Source: Panorpa germanica (lineage: Eukaryota; Arthropoda; Insecta; Mecoptera; Panorpidae). Taken from it: a stretch of DNA of 64,000 nt. The stretch's first letter is position 1. Each line of letters begins with the position of its first letter. The position numbers and the translations under genes are program-made. The stretch spans positions 3,472,001-3,536,000 of the forward strand of contig OY783217.1 in NCBI GenBank assembly GCA_963678705.1, in the 5' to 3' direction. Shown piece by piece: positions 11,051 through 24,289 of the stretch. Below the pieces are notes generated by a model. That model saw only the letters and a program-made list of their open reading frames with translations, did not search any database and was not told the DNA's origin.

Positions 11051-13486
11051 ACATAGGAGGTAACATATTTTTCTATTTTAATATAATATTTTATTTAGAT
11101 TTAGATGCATGGAAGGAAGTTATAAAAATAATATTTTGCAAACATCAACATTCTTAAGCAAAATAACTTGAATCGAACTAACCCGATATATTTTATCTCT
11201 GTTTACGTATAAGATATTTTTATTTAAAATTTATTTCTTCTATAATTAAATTGGAGTTTAAAAAAGATCGACGATCGTTTATAACTATCAACATAGTATA
11301 AATAACAAATAACTATAAATAGAACAAGAGATAATTAAATATAGTATAGAAAGAATTCTACTCGATTGTAATTGTACTAAATAGTTTGAAGTGTTAGTCG
11401 ATTAGATGTTGATGAAATAATACGCAGGTGTTATTTTTTATTGCGAAAACGTATAAGTGACTTTTGATTTGTGGGCATATAAGTAGACATCGCAGATGCT
11501 TGCATGGCGTCGTTATATAATAGCAAGTTGATGTATGCTCAACAACTACGGTGAATAGCTTTTGCCTTAAAGACCTTAACCTTGTAATTAGTTGGGTGAT
11601 TTTTGTGACTGACATAAGATGGAGTCTATTCTAAAAGGAAGAAGAACGCGTTAAAGTGAGAGAGCTATTCATAATTTAATAGTAGTAATATAGCACGTGA
11701 TCTGCCATGATCTTCGTTAGTGTCAATACTAGACATTTACAAGCTGCATCTGTCTTACAAAATGTAAGAAAAACTTGTAAAAATTACGAGAAACCTTTAA
11801 TATAAAAATTAAAAACTGTAAGACATTTTTGAAAAACTGGGGAATTGAAGAGAAATAGAACTACACCTATAATATAAGTCTGACGAATTCTCAACCATAT
11901 AGAAATAGCATTATGTTATTCGCTAAAAACAGTTACTTGTGGCTTAAACGTTTTTACCTAGTTCATTAGCATATTCAAAAAATTTCTTAAGGATCTTTTT
12001 CAAGGATTATAATATCTTAAGAAAGTTTTTGAAATATCTATAAAATAGGAGCCTTTTAGATTAAATATTACAAGTTTTGCTGTAAGGATTTAAGGAAGTC
12101 CATGTTTTGTATTTAGTGGGAGAATTGTTACGTTTCATCAATATGTCTAAGGTTATTGTTAATTATACTCGAAAAATATTTCATGAATTAATTAAGTTTC
12201 AGTGAAGTGCTATAGTTTGGTGTACTAAAGCAGAGACAATCTGAAATACCTTATTGAGTTTATAAATAAAACCAATTTAATCTCTTTATTTTAAGTATGT
12301 TTGTAAGTTTTAAATTATTAATTATGTTTTGCAAATGTTTATAAATGTATATCTTTTTTTAAGTGCTAAAACTTTTGAAAGTTGATGCACTCAAATAAAT
12401 ATTCATTGACTATTTATTACACAAATAAAAAAATGTTTTAAACAAAACTTATAGAAAATTAACTCTTCTACAAGTTCGGTAATAACTATTTGTATGCTAA
12501 GATTCAGTGGTAAGAAGATAAGCTGCTTTTTGTCGTTTCTCCAAGATGACCAAAACTTTAAAACATATCGGAAAATAAGAACTACCGGACGTTATGTAGC
12601 GCTACTTTATTATTAGCAATTACTAAAAATCCCAATTCATATTCAATATTTAAAACCGAAACTTTATGAACCCGCACCCTTAACTAAACTAATTTACAAG
12701 GTTTTCGTTATTAATTAAAATTTTATTTTCATGATAATAAATTATAATTAACGAGACATAAATATTAACGTAGCAGCCATAAAATAAAATCAGAAGGGTT
12801 TGTTTTTATTTTTAACTGATGTATTTATTTTAAAATTTTATTTTTAATGCAACAACCCCTAGTCGTACCATATATTAAACTCAATAAAAGTATTATTTTT
12901 TAAACAGAAAGTTGTTCATGTCCATGTTCATATTACAGTCAGTCCACTCCAAAATACGAAGGGTGAAAAATGAACGCACTAAATATAAAATTTATGGTGA
13001 AAAAGTGAAATACTTTAGTAACCATGGTAACGACTATAGCAGATAGCAGATAGCACGGCCAGATAATACCTTAGTCCGCTTTATTATATTTGGCGTAATG
13101 TTGTATAGTGTATCGACGATTCCCAGAACAGATCGACGCACAGTTTGTGTGTGGTACTGGTACATACATATTAAATGAAGATAGATACAAACGGCTCGCT
13201 CAAATCAGCAAAGTACCCATGTTTTATAGGATTAAGCTAAATTTAATTTAGTAAAGGTTAATAGCTTTCTGAAATTCTGAACGTACAGGGGTACTGTAAA
13301 TAAATTATTATCATTTTTGTGATTGCTGCGATAAATGAATAAATTCTTTTTTGCCGGCGCCATCTATATGATAGTAGATTAACTAAATCCAGTAATACCT
13401 TGTTTTACGCAAATACTAAATGAAATAACGTATTATTACATTAAATATTAAATACAGATTCAGCATATATACGCGTATTTTTATTA
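11051..13486. other. AT-rich non-coding block
   Basis: No supported gene, exon or repeat. Long A/T runs and short frames only. Confidence 0.55.
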
Positions 13487-13944
13487 CGCATACTGCAAGC
13501 GTATTTAAACGACGGCAAAGTCAGACGTAAATCGGCGGCTTGGTTGAGCGTCTAATTTCTCAAAGCAAGTCGACTCCTGTGTTCTTTACATGTGTTGTGT
13601 CATAATACATACATACAACGTACCGATATGATTGTACGTCAAGTCAAACATGTGTACTGCAGGGTGTATTGGAGTTATTTTGCACTAACATATTTTATCA
13701 TGAGAGCAAACTTTTACATTAATTCTTATCATTTCACCACTGCTTCCTTCCAGCCTGAACCAGCTTATTGTAATTACAAGGGTTAAAAGGCTGATATTAG
13801 GTTCCAATGTGAGAGCTACGTAACGCCCGTATTCGGACGGCTTTGTCGTTTGCAGTGAGCAAGGGTTCATTACATTTACTGGGTTCGGATAGGTAAAACG
13901 TAGTAGCGCGTATACGTCTGGTCAAAATACGCTTGCAGTGTACG
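13487..13944. mobile_element. Inverted-repeat element of about 0.46 kb, superfamily unknown
   Basis: Seen: CGCATACTGCAAGCGTATTT at 13487-13506 and the complement of CGTACACTGCAAGCGTATTT at 13925-13944, 18 of 20 identical. The arms continue with a shared CAGACGTA block (about 13527 and 13914). The interior is GC-richer than the flanks and holds only short frames. The outside boundaries and target duplication are not clear, so the true ends may lie some bases further out. Confidence 0.6.
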
Positions 13945-14760
13945 ACAGGCCTAATACAGACGTTGTGGTAAGATATAAACGATAAATTTGTACTTCTTAT
14001 GACTTATGACTTATTATCTATGGACAGAAGCGCACTTACGGCAAGACTATTTCGATAAAATTCTTACCTTTTGTTTAATTTATAAAATTGTGTTGTCTCA
14101 ATCTTGACACAATAAGAACAGTCTGTCTGTAGACATAATTAACTGACAAAGGATGTACGTCGTTATTAATATAAGCAAGAATGTTTTATTTTAATAAAGA
14201 AAAATGTTATAGTTCAAATTATGAGAGTTCGGCGGTGACTCATACTTAAAACAAGTTGTGGGGTGTAAACTGCCAATATAACTAAAAAGGACTGACTCAC
14301 TTATTTTTCTATGTTTCTGTAGATAGAAACGAATAAGATAAAATACATTATCGTATTGTAGATTTATACCCCCCTTATAACCTCTTTTAAGTATAAGATG
14401 CTGCCGAACTTTCGTGATTTGGACTATATTACCAATTAGTATTACATGCAGCGGTGCTTGTGACGTCTTACTATTTTAGTATAAAATGTTAACAGTGTAA
14501 AACCAACGTCTCAGCTCAGAATAAATGATACAAGTGAATACAGCTGAGAGTACATCGTTCAATGTTACAAACAGAATGTAACTAGGTATCTTGGTTGGTT
14601 GCTTGGTTTGGTTGGTACATCTTCTCCTCGAAGATGCTTGCTGCAGTAATTGAAGTGGTTTCTTATTTCATTTGTGCCATCTAATAATCTCTATATAAAA
14701 AATAAATAGCTACAAAAACGATGTTAAGTAAAAAAAAATTTTAAACTTGAATTGTGTCGG

Positions 14761-15050
14761 CTACAAAAAACAATTCTTTTCCATTCGAAATACACTGTGT
14801 CTTGTTTCAAGATAACTTGCTTTTAGAGAAAAAAAGCGTCGTCTATGTGGAGATACAACTTCACTGATAAAATGTGAACGAAGCGGCTGTGGGAGAGTGG
14901 TGAAGGGAGTGAGGCACCACGCCTTGTACTCTTCCTCCCGCGGTATGAGCTTCCTCGTGGTTTCGTAAGGAAGAAGGTGACTTGGTGACAGGGAGATAGA
15001 ATTTATACTAAGATGAGGAAAAGGGGGTGGGATGAAGGAGATAGCTTCTT
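14761..15050 (-). other. GC-rich island with a 96-codon stop-free minus frame
   Basis: The minus frame has no start codon and is open from about 15050 to a stop at 14761-14763. It contains LPYETTRKLIPREEEYKAWC then LTPFTTLPQPLRSHF. Composition is markedly GC-richer than the flanks, which by itself lowers stop frequency. It could be an exon, an old transposon coding fragment, or a low-complexity purine/pyrimidine island. No family recognised. Confidence 0.35.
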
Positions 15051-15639
15051 ATAACACTCTTAAGCACAATCGTAGATTTATATAAGAGTTTTTTGTTGTC
15101 GTCTGTTAAGTTCGAGTATAAGAACTAATCATACGTGATATATTTAGCAAATAAACAATATACTTCACAACTACAGGGTACAATATTGTTATATATGGTG
15201 AGGGGTGGGAGGAAGAGGAAGGGAGGAATGGTATGGTACTATATAAAGAGTTATAGATAAACTTTACAACTTTGGAAGCGGTTAAACATGTTCCTTTAAT
15301 ACGTATATTTATTAGGTACTATTATATATAGACATGTATGTTATTTACGCAGCCAATCGCACAAAACCTAATAAATAAATACAAGATATACATATATATT
15401 ATATTATATGATATATAATATATGTAAATATAGGATTTTGTTCTTTACAAATTTTATTTCTCGACGAGACATATAATCTTGAAGACAATGCTAAGAGATA
15501 AAAAAAAATCGTCTCAAGTCTAATAGCTTCAAAATATATAATATAATTCATTTATTTAAACTCATCGGCGTCCTCAAAAAAATTCATAAAGAGGTCAACC
15601 ATACTCACATTTTGTTTTACCCAGTGTTTTAAATTCAGA

Positions 15640-15720
15640 AGACACAGTGCTTTGGTACTTGGCACAAACTGCTGTGTGTCTAGGTTCAATTCCCGGAACA
15701 GAATTATATTTTCTAGGCTT
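15640..15720 (+). mobile_element. Possible tRNA-derived SINE fragment
   Basis: GGTTCAATTCCCGGAACAG at 15683 resembles the internal polymerase III B box (GGTTCGAnTCC) followed by the CCGG of a T-arm. The A box upstream is poor. It is too degenerate for a tRNA gene. Confidence 0.35.
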
Positions 15721-17240
15721 GTTGTCAACTTAAGTTGATTATGAACAAATAAACTACTTATATTAATGCTTTGTACTCATAAAACTTGTTAAGAATAAGT
15801 CGTTAAGGATTATAACGTCTTAAAAAGTCCTTCTTAAGAACAAAAAGGTTTGACAATAGCCACAAAATAATAAAATAAGACTTTTCTGGATGTAATATTG
15901 CTGGTTTTTTTTAAATTAAGTCCACTTTTTACTTTCTTTTTATGTTTAAATCTTCGGGTTCGATGATTGGACTAGCGTTATATGTTTTGGTAGCTGTCAT
16001 TTAAGGTAATACTAATACAAATATCAAAATAGTTTGCTTTTAAATTATATAAAAGCGATTACGAATAATGATCCAACTGCGGACTGCTAACTTTTTTACC
16101 CCACTAGTTTGGATCAGACTGTCAACACGTAGACTGCTATCTTCACTGACGTGTCATTTTAATTGATTATACATTTAACATTTACATTTATTAACCTTGC
16201 AAAATATATGCGACTATCCGAGAATAAATATTAAACAAAAAATGACAAATGTAATTTATTACTCTAATAGCATACTTGTATAATATTTCTTACGAAATCT
16301 AACAGAAAGTTTAAAAAACTATTAATAAGGACTTGAAAAAAATCTAACCTACTTTGAAGATTACAGACAAACATATAATGATAGGCTGTGTTTTTTTCTT
16401 TTTTTTTTCATTAAAAGCTTAAAGGAGTGGAAGCGGATTTAAGAAGATAAAGACCATTAGGTTGGGTTTCAAATTCAGGCATTGAGGATCATTATTTTCA
16501 CAAAGCTCTCTGCATACCGTCTACCATACACACTACACTTTATTGTACAGACACAGACTGGTCGCTGGTCTGGATCGCGGTCGGTGTATTCGTTATTTCT
16601 TCAACTGTTACATCCCTTCAATAATAATGATATTTAACTTTCATATATGAATATACTATTCTGCTCGGATATATGAACGAGACAATATTTTACAAGTCTT
16701 TAATATAATTTCTTTATATACGTATTTATAGATATATTACATAAAAAGGTCTTTATTAATAACGATCCTTTTCATTTTTATTGCAGTGGCAGTTCTGAAT
16801 TTCCATAACATGAGACTACTTATTATTCATGCGAGCATATTACGTTGATATACTTTTTTGAAAATCAGAGCTAGTCAAACATTTCTTTTTTTCAATTTTA
16901 AGGAAGATATACATATTTTAGTCATCAGTGCTTCTACTAATATTATCATCATAAATTAACGAAAACATAATTATATCAATAAAAAATGTATCGATCGTCC
17001 AATTTATTAGTGAGACAGAATCAGATAAAGAATATTCTTCTATTTTTTTATTTCTATTACTTTCTATCTTCTATTTCGAATATGATCCAAAAGGCATAAG
17101 TATTCATCAAAAATTATTTCAGAGAAGAGAAAGAGTAAGTGAAGAGTTCAATGTAAGGTTAAGAGAAGGAAAGGCAACTGCTTAGATTGCTGTTCATTAC
17201 ATAAGGATAGAGTAGTTTTCTTCTAACGTTTCACGTATTA

Positions 17241-17456
17241 AACCCCATTCCCACTCACTTAGTTTTAGTGCTAATTTAATGTTTTAACCTCACATGTAAA
17301 TTTCAGCTTGTGATGTAAAGAAATATAAGTAATTATATTAAATACAATAATTTATATTAAATAAAGACACATGACGCATGATTTCACAAGTTCAAAATCA
17401 CATTTAAGGTTCAAACCTTATTTTAAAACTAAAAACAGTGAGTGGGAATGGTGCTT
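17241..17456. mobile_element. MITE family A, copy 2
   Basis: Starts AACCCCATTCCCACTCACTT after TA (17239-17240) and ends AGTGAGTGGGAATGGTGCTT before TA (17457-17458). The two ends are near-perfect inverted repeats. It shares TTAGTTTTAGTGCTAATTTA, TTTTAACC and ATTTCAGCTTGTGA with copy 1. At 216 bp it is longer than copy 1 because of indels in the middle. Non-coding. Confidence 0.8.
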
Positions 17457-17458
17457 TA

Positions 17459-20400
17459 TATATACAATTTTTAATTTAACAAGAGATGCACTCTGATGTT
17501 TCATTATAACTTGTACCATATAACAAATCTATAGAGACGTAATTTCTGCATTATTGTACTCTTAGTAGAAATACTATCCAACGTTTCAATGCGCATTAAT
17601 TATATGTGTTAGCATCAACGCATTTCAACGATGACGTCAATGGTATCCCTTTAAACTGTACTTCCTCCTACATATATAGGTAACTATATAAATCGCTTTG
17701 TTTTACCAGCGAATGGTTTCGCCTTACCCAATGAATAAAAATAGCAATATTGATCAGATCGAATAAAAGTTTCCGGTCACATTGCGAAAATGAAAAATTT
17801 AGTCAGCAGTACAAAATACTTTTAGCATAACATTTTGTACCACAAATAAAAGAATTTTATTGAAAATGTTTGTATATAGTGACCGCCATTTTAGAATTCA
17901 AATCTCGATGGTTGTGTTAAGAGAAGGAGGAGAAGGGCGAGAGAGCAGGAGATTGTAGGTGTGTTCAGGGAATAGCACTCTGATAAAACCAATAAAGGTA
18001 ATATAGAAATGACAGATGTTACTTCTAAAAAGGTACAAAATAACAGTAGATAATAAAAAATATGTTTGTAATGAATTACTATAAAGGGAAATTAGTTTTT
18101 AGGCGAAAAAGGAAAGATAAGTGTAATATTGCTTGTATGAAAACAGGCGTTGGTAACTTCTTTACAAAATTTAAATAACAAAATATGGGAAAGATTTATA
18201 TTTTAAAATATAGACAAACAAATATGAAAACGTTTTACTATTTACCTTAAAAAAGGTTGAAGAACAATTACAGCTGACTCCTAAACGCAGTTATGCACCT
18301 TATAGTAGTACAGCATTTAGATTATATAAAAATATTATAACTTTTACATAAATTGTGCTTTATAATTAAATAAAAATACTAACCCAAAACACTTATAGTG
18401 TCGGAGGTTCATATATTAGACTACACCACTGCTTAAATTAAATCTCATCACACCTGTAATCCCTCATTTATGTTATATAGTTTAATTATTGCAGATTAAA
18501 ATATTTTGTACATTTGCAATTATTGATATATTTTTCATTTTTTTATACTTATTATCTAAATAAACGTTTGCGCCTAAATCACTCACAACATCGCACACTC
18601 AGTTTAAAACAACATCATTTATTCGTTTTCTACAAACAAATTCGCATGAATCTACAAAATGAATTTAACAACATTCTGATAAAAGTTCTCTCTTGCAATT
18701 TTCTAAAACAAGACAATTTTCGATGTATCTAACAAACCTGTATTTGTAAAATGTAACTCTAACAAAAGGTTGGTTACCACTCCCCGTAAAATATAATAGA
18801 TATGGGTAAAATTCATTGTAAATGGTAGAAGGGGTCATAATGGACGAAACACCGGAAAGAGAATCAATGCCTCAGAGATTTTTTATAACTGCTTCTAAAT
18901 GAAGGTCCAATATTCTCTTATGCTCGCGCTCAATGTTCGCACATAGTGAGAACGAAATATTTCCTCTAGTAAAAGTACATTTTGTGTTGTAGGGTACTTT
19001 CCCATTTCCCCAGCAACCCAGTACCCAGCCTTACTCCTGCAGGAATTTAGTACTCCAGGATTTTGTACTCAATACCCATTTACACCGTGCTATTAAAATT
19101 CTCATTGTGTTATAAAAATATCAAAAAGGAATAAACTGTAAAAAGAATAACAAAATGGAGGAATAATGTACTGAATTAATAAAATATTCTATTTCACAAT
19201 ATGTAATAAAAGTATACGAGGATAATACTCGTAATATAATACAGTACGTCAATTATAATTCATGAGAAAATGTTATGCTATCATTGGCACATCTACTAGT
19301 TATTATATTTTACATTACTTCAGTTTTTAGTATTAATTAATTTTAAGATTTATTAATTTTCAAGCATTTCTTATATTATGTTTTTCTGTATAACTGTCCT
19401 AAGTAGCTACGCTTACTCTTTATGTAAAACATTTCCTTTCTCGTTAGAACTGACAGTATCTACTTTAATTACAATTTACACTTCTACGAGTGCACAACTC
19501 AATTTATCACAATCACCTTCATCAAGATAAGGTACTACATGATTAACACAAACTGTCATATTGCTAATATTTAATATTTCAACACCGGAATATATTAAAA
19601 TATAGCATTTGTTATATTTAAATCTACTACAGGTACACTGCTCACATAGAAATGTGTGCTGTCAGATAAACACTAAACAACTAGCATTTAATACTATCCT
19701 GAATGCCATCGTTTGTTACTTATTACGTATTACAGTCTGAATAAATTTTATACTGTCCAATGTGTAATTTCAAGCCTATCTAAGTTGACTAAATAAATCG
19801 TTGTCTTGATTCAATCATCCAACTAACGTAGACATCAAGGCTAATAGTTTAATCGTATAAGTTTCTATCATATTACTTTCCACTTAGCTGTCTACGTTCT
19901 TTTTCTTAAACGCGGTTTCATGTTTTAGTAAAGTATCATGCTCTAAAGTTTTCACTTTATGTATATGTATATAATATTAAATTAATGTGTCTTTTATGTT
20001 GAAATACTGATAGTGTTGTGAACTTTGAAGATTAGACAAGGAAGAACCACCTAAGTATGTTAGTTTGGTGTCTTCTTCTAGTTATAGTTTAGTTTTAATC
20101 TGATAAAATAACAACAAGATTATTATTTAATAAAGTTGTATGCAGTTATCGTATCCGTATGTAATCCATCACGTAGGTTTTTGAGAATATCTTAATGTTA
20201 TAAGAAGTTGCATCTTGAAAATAAAATACATATTAATATAGTATATAGTGTACAATAGAAAAAGCTGTTTTTGTTCTAAGTGAGTTTCATATTGGGTTTA
20301 TAAATATAAATCAATTTAAATGAGAAGATTTCTTTATTTAACAAAAATCGGGGAGTATTTCAGAAATGAAGAGAAGGATAAAGTAAAATTTTTCGTCTTC

Positions 20401-21471
20401 TCGCTTTCATTTATTATTTTATTACTTGCATATACCCTTAAAATAAATATTATATGAACTAAGGAGTCATTCATAATTTATATCACACGCAAATGTTAGG
20501 AGGGAGAGAGGGGTTATTGGTCAGAAGCGTTATGACGTCACATGCAGCATAAAATATATTATTATCGCGAGGGGCATTATAGATTTAAAAAAGGGTTAAA
20601 AAAAAGATAATCTCATAAAAGAATTATAAATTTTCATGAGATCTAAAACAAAACTATTTATTCTGTATTTATATTCTACAAGTATATTAACATTCATTAT
20701 CTTAGGGATCAAATCAGGAGTTTTCCTAGTGTCAATTACTTAACAGTGACTATTTTAGCTAGTACGAGTATATCTGTATATAAATCGTATTCTACGTCTA
20801 CTATACTATCATTAAAAAATCTAATGAAAAAGTATTTTATTACAAATGCTAAAAATGTCCGTTCATAATTTAAAAATACTTAAGTAAAAGCTCCTTTCAA
20901 AAAAACGTAATAAAAGGATAGATACGATCTGAACGCACATAACAAAAGCTTATGGAACGAACTTTGATAAAAGCTCTACTGAGTCCAATATAATCTAGAT
21001 AATAAATACATATAGAGTATCCCTAAAGCAAATACTTAAAAATATATATATTTTATCGTTCAAAAAACCATTACTTAAATAAATCACACCATAAAATTTA
21101 CATTTAGTAGACCTCCTTGCACTTGCGTTGTTAACAAATATGGCGGATTGTGATCTTAATTTTTAAATTCACTTAGAAGAGAATAAAAAAAAAGTGAGAT
21201 TTGATTTTAGATATCTTAGTTCTTTGATTATTCAATGAAGTAAATTTAATTTATAAAATTGACTTTGTAAAGATTTTATAGAAAGTATTCCAGGGTTCAA
21301 AGCCTCGTTTTTTAATAAAAAAAAAAGAGGATGATGAAATATTCGTAAAAATGACTTCTTTTAGATTATGGATGCTATTATCTCAAATGTATAAAGTAAA
21401 CGGATTTATTTTAAACCTTTTTAAATCGTATGTATCTTTGTCTAATCCTGTTACATAGTCGAGTACTGTTT
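17459..21471. other. AT-rich non-coding block
   Basis: No gene recognised. Two palindromic TGACGTCA octamers (about 17630 and 20533) have the CRE consensus but appear without other promoter features. Confidence 0.5.
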
Positions 21472-21479
21472 CTTTAGCA

Positions 21480-22506
21480 CAGGGGTCGCCAAAGTAGGGC
21501 CCGCGGACTCTAGCGTAAAAATACTAGAAAAGGAAATTCAATAAAGCACACAATACAACTACTAGTAAAATAAGTAGTATTGGAAATAAAGGAACCTACA
21601 AACCAATACTTACATTACTGAAAACATTTTATATTTGGAAAATATAATGTCTAGTGTATTTTCAACAAAGAAATGGATTTTAATCGTCAGTTCAAAAGAT
21701 CTGACAAGATATTTGTGGACGAAAACTAACACTAGCACCTATGGACCAAACATTCGTTTGATATTTCCTATTAGAACTTATAGATGTACGTGTCAGTTAC
21801 ATCCTTCCTTTTACCCCATCTTAAGACACACTGTTCTCCTTTACCTAAACGTTTTTGATAACATAATCTCATTCATCCCTGCACTGCGGAGACATCGCAC
21901 CACAACATACAATTCAATCCAAATCCAATTCTTATTCATAAATCATTTCACTATCTATCCAACTGCCTTCAAACGTTTCACATTCCTTTCATTCATTACA
22001 AACCCGTTATCTTTCCTGTTATCAACGAGCATCATTGTTTAGTTATAACAAGTGAAATAAAGTTAATTCAAATTAAGTTTGTATCAGATTATCAAGTAAA
22101 TTAAAGAAATTATATTAAAATTATTGGTTCAAAGTGATTTACAACCAGTTAAGTTAAGTCAGCAAGAACACCTACGCGTGGCGCTTGACTTCGTTCCAAT
22201 TTGAGTTCGGTAAATTTGAAAAGTTGATGATATATTTCTTAGTATGCTTACGTTAGAATAGTGTTCTAATTTTATTTAGTCCTTCAAAAAATATGATTGG
22301 TCAAACTCCTCAAATCGTTGTTTTCTGTAATGAATGACTTTTTCGATTCATGTTTTGGGACTCGAAAAGGTCACAAAGAGCTAAGTCCAAAGAATTGGGT
22401 GGTTGTACAAGTAATTTAAGCGTAATTTAACGTATTTATTACATTAATTATATTATGTTTTATACCAAAATGTGGCCCATGGAGTTCTAAACTTTGGCGT
22501 CCCATG
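21480..22506. mobile_element. hAT-like element with 8-bp target duplication
   Basis: Seen: the left end CAGGGGTCGCCAAAGTAGGG at 21480 and a right end whose complement reads CATGGGACGCCAAAGTTTAG, ending at 22506. The flanks are CTTTAGCA (21472-21479) and CTTTAGTA (22507-22514), seven of eight identical, as expected of the 8-bp hAT target duplication. Terminal CAGGGGTCGxCAAA with a following GGCCC is typical of hAT elements. The 1027-bp interior has no hAT transposase that I can recognise, so this is a non-autonomous or internally replaced copy. The 135-codon open frame at 21635-22042 inside it has no recognisable motif and is probably fortuitous. Confidence 0.82.
22295..22405 (-). pseudogene. 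Mariner transposase remnant inside the hAT-like element
   Basis: The minus strand from 22405 reads QPPNSLDLALCDLFESQN then MNRKSHSLQ, with stops soon after. The pattern aligns with the mariner catalytic-domain motif QPPYSPDLAPCDFFLFPK, including the third catalytic Asp (CD). It is heavily decayed. No mariner inverted repeats were seen around it, so it is either an old insertion into the hAT-like element or a captured fragment. Confidence 0.6.
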
Positions 22507-22514
22507 CTTTAGTA

Positions 22515-24289
22515 TATAGACCTGCTTTTCGGGACACACTGGATTAAACTAGGTTCTGGTATACTTTGTGTGTGGATGAGATCTTTTAAAACATAAGCCG
22601 TAAAAACTAAATCTGCTTATTGTGCAGTGTATACCACTATTCTCGTCTATATATAGACCTATATACGAAAAAAATAATAAATACGTAAGATGAAGAGGGA
22701 GAGGAAGAAGAGGCGAGGGGTAACGTCAAGGGATTTATACCCATATGAACACTTAAAATTTCTAGAGAACTAGTTTTAAAGTTTATATTTTGATGTATAT
22801 CAAAAATATAGAAAACTTTAGAACCGTATACGAATATAGAAAATAAAGTTTTCCTTGAAAAACGGATTCAATGGAAAATGTTATGAAAGCAAACTCCAAT
22901 TCGTTTACTATTATTTATATACATTATATATTAGCTTCTATAAATTATATTAGTTCGTTAAATTTAAACTTTATTTGGTTGTACAATATGCTGCAATTTA
23001 AATAAAGGTAATATTGCAAAATGCAAATTGTTATAAAATAAACCTGCATGAAACTTAGTGTATAAAGTTCATTTGGTTATAATATTCATTTCACTCCACA
23101 TGAAAGCGGTGAAATAACAAGTCAGAATAAAGCACAGACGTTTACAAATGTAATTTGATTTTTTAAAGATTACAAATAATTAACAAACTATAATATTTTT
23201 GTACTGGTTGCTTCTCTGGCATGTTTTCTCAGTGTAAAGCGCTTCTTAAAGCTTTTTTCTATAAACACTAAAAAGCTACCAGCTCATAATAAGTTAAGTA
23301 TTTATAAACGAAAAGTTTTGTACATGAAACATAAGCTAAAATTGTCTAAAACATAAAGTAAGTAAGAAAGATCTGATGATCAGTCCTTAACTAAAAGCTC
23401 TGAGAGCTTTAGAAAGCTTGTCGGAAACTTTGATATTTACGCTTGGGTTAAATCAGGTATATAACTTAACCTTAGTCTACATAACCCGAATATATGTGCA
23501 CATAACTTAACTATCCCAGAACAATAAACGTAAGTATTTATACTACTCACTTATCCCATCTCCTTCCCCCATCCTCCTTTTTATATCTAACCCACCCTCC
23601 CTCTCCTCTAACACTACTACTTCAATCTAGTTGTACTGTTGTGTAGAATATATCCATACACAAATCTCTATTTTAGTAGTGTTTTGGATTTTCTTTAGAC
23701 CTTTTGTTATCCTAAACTCCTAAAGGGTGCAAATGGATTGTTCTAATAAGGTTACGTATCCCCCACTACGCCTACTCCCATTCCCACATACGCATATATA
23801 TCAAATGTACATGAGAGGCATCTATGTGGTTGAATTAAAACTAGTTTTGTGAAATTCAAGATTTCTATTTAATCTAAAGGTTAATACATTTCCATTATCG
23901 ACAAGAGTCTATCGATACTGGGTAGTAACACTGGCTACTTTAATTGTTTTCTGCGCAGTTTGTTCTTCAAATTGTTACCATTTATCAAGTAATGGTGTCT
24001 TTGGTTGTTCAATCACAAATTAGTGGTTCTGAGAAATGGAAATAATTATACAAGAAGCAATTTACGAAACGTGAACGTTTTTAATTACTTTAGGGAAATA
24101 ATATAAATATTTAAGCGTTGGTAATATTTCTGATCGAAAACCTGCTTCTACCACGACATAACGTCATGAATTTTTTATTAGCGCCATCTATGATTCAAAA
24201 GTTATTTACTAATTGTGATGCGTATGACTAAATTTTAAGCAAGGAATTTATTATTTATATTTTTATTAATATTTCTAGGCTATTCTTTG
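22515..24289. other. AT-rich non-coding block
   Basis: A purine-rich tract (22690-22725) and a pyrimidine-rich tract (23550-23610); otherwise nothing recognised. Confidence 0.5.

Larger units (their letters stand above)
13945..17238. other. Non-coding block apart from the island at 14.8-15.05 kb
   Basis: It contains the GC-rich island and the SINE-like fragment listed separately, plus a G/A-rich tract (15196-15228). No recognisable gene. Confidence 0.5.

Noticed and set aside
15683..15700. tRNA gene suggested by a B-box-like motif
   Set aside because: No acceptor stem, anticodon arm or proper A box could be built around it.
17630..20540. TGACGTCA CRE-like octamers at about 17630 and 20533
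   Set aside because: Single 8-mers without promoter context. Another copy lies inside the Dpr exon itself, so the motif alone is not evidence of regulation.
21635..22042. 135-codon plus frame inside the hAT-like element
   Set aside because: Contains no BED, RNase H-like or hATC motif; composition is what AT/TTC-rich DNA gives by chance, and it lies within a non-autonomous element.
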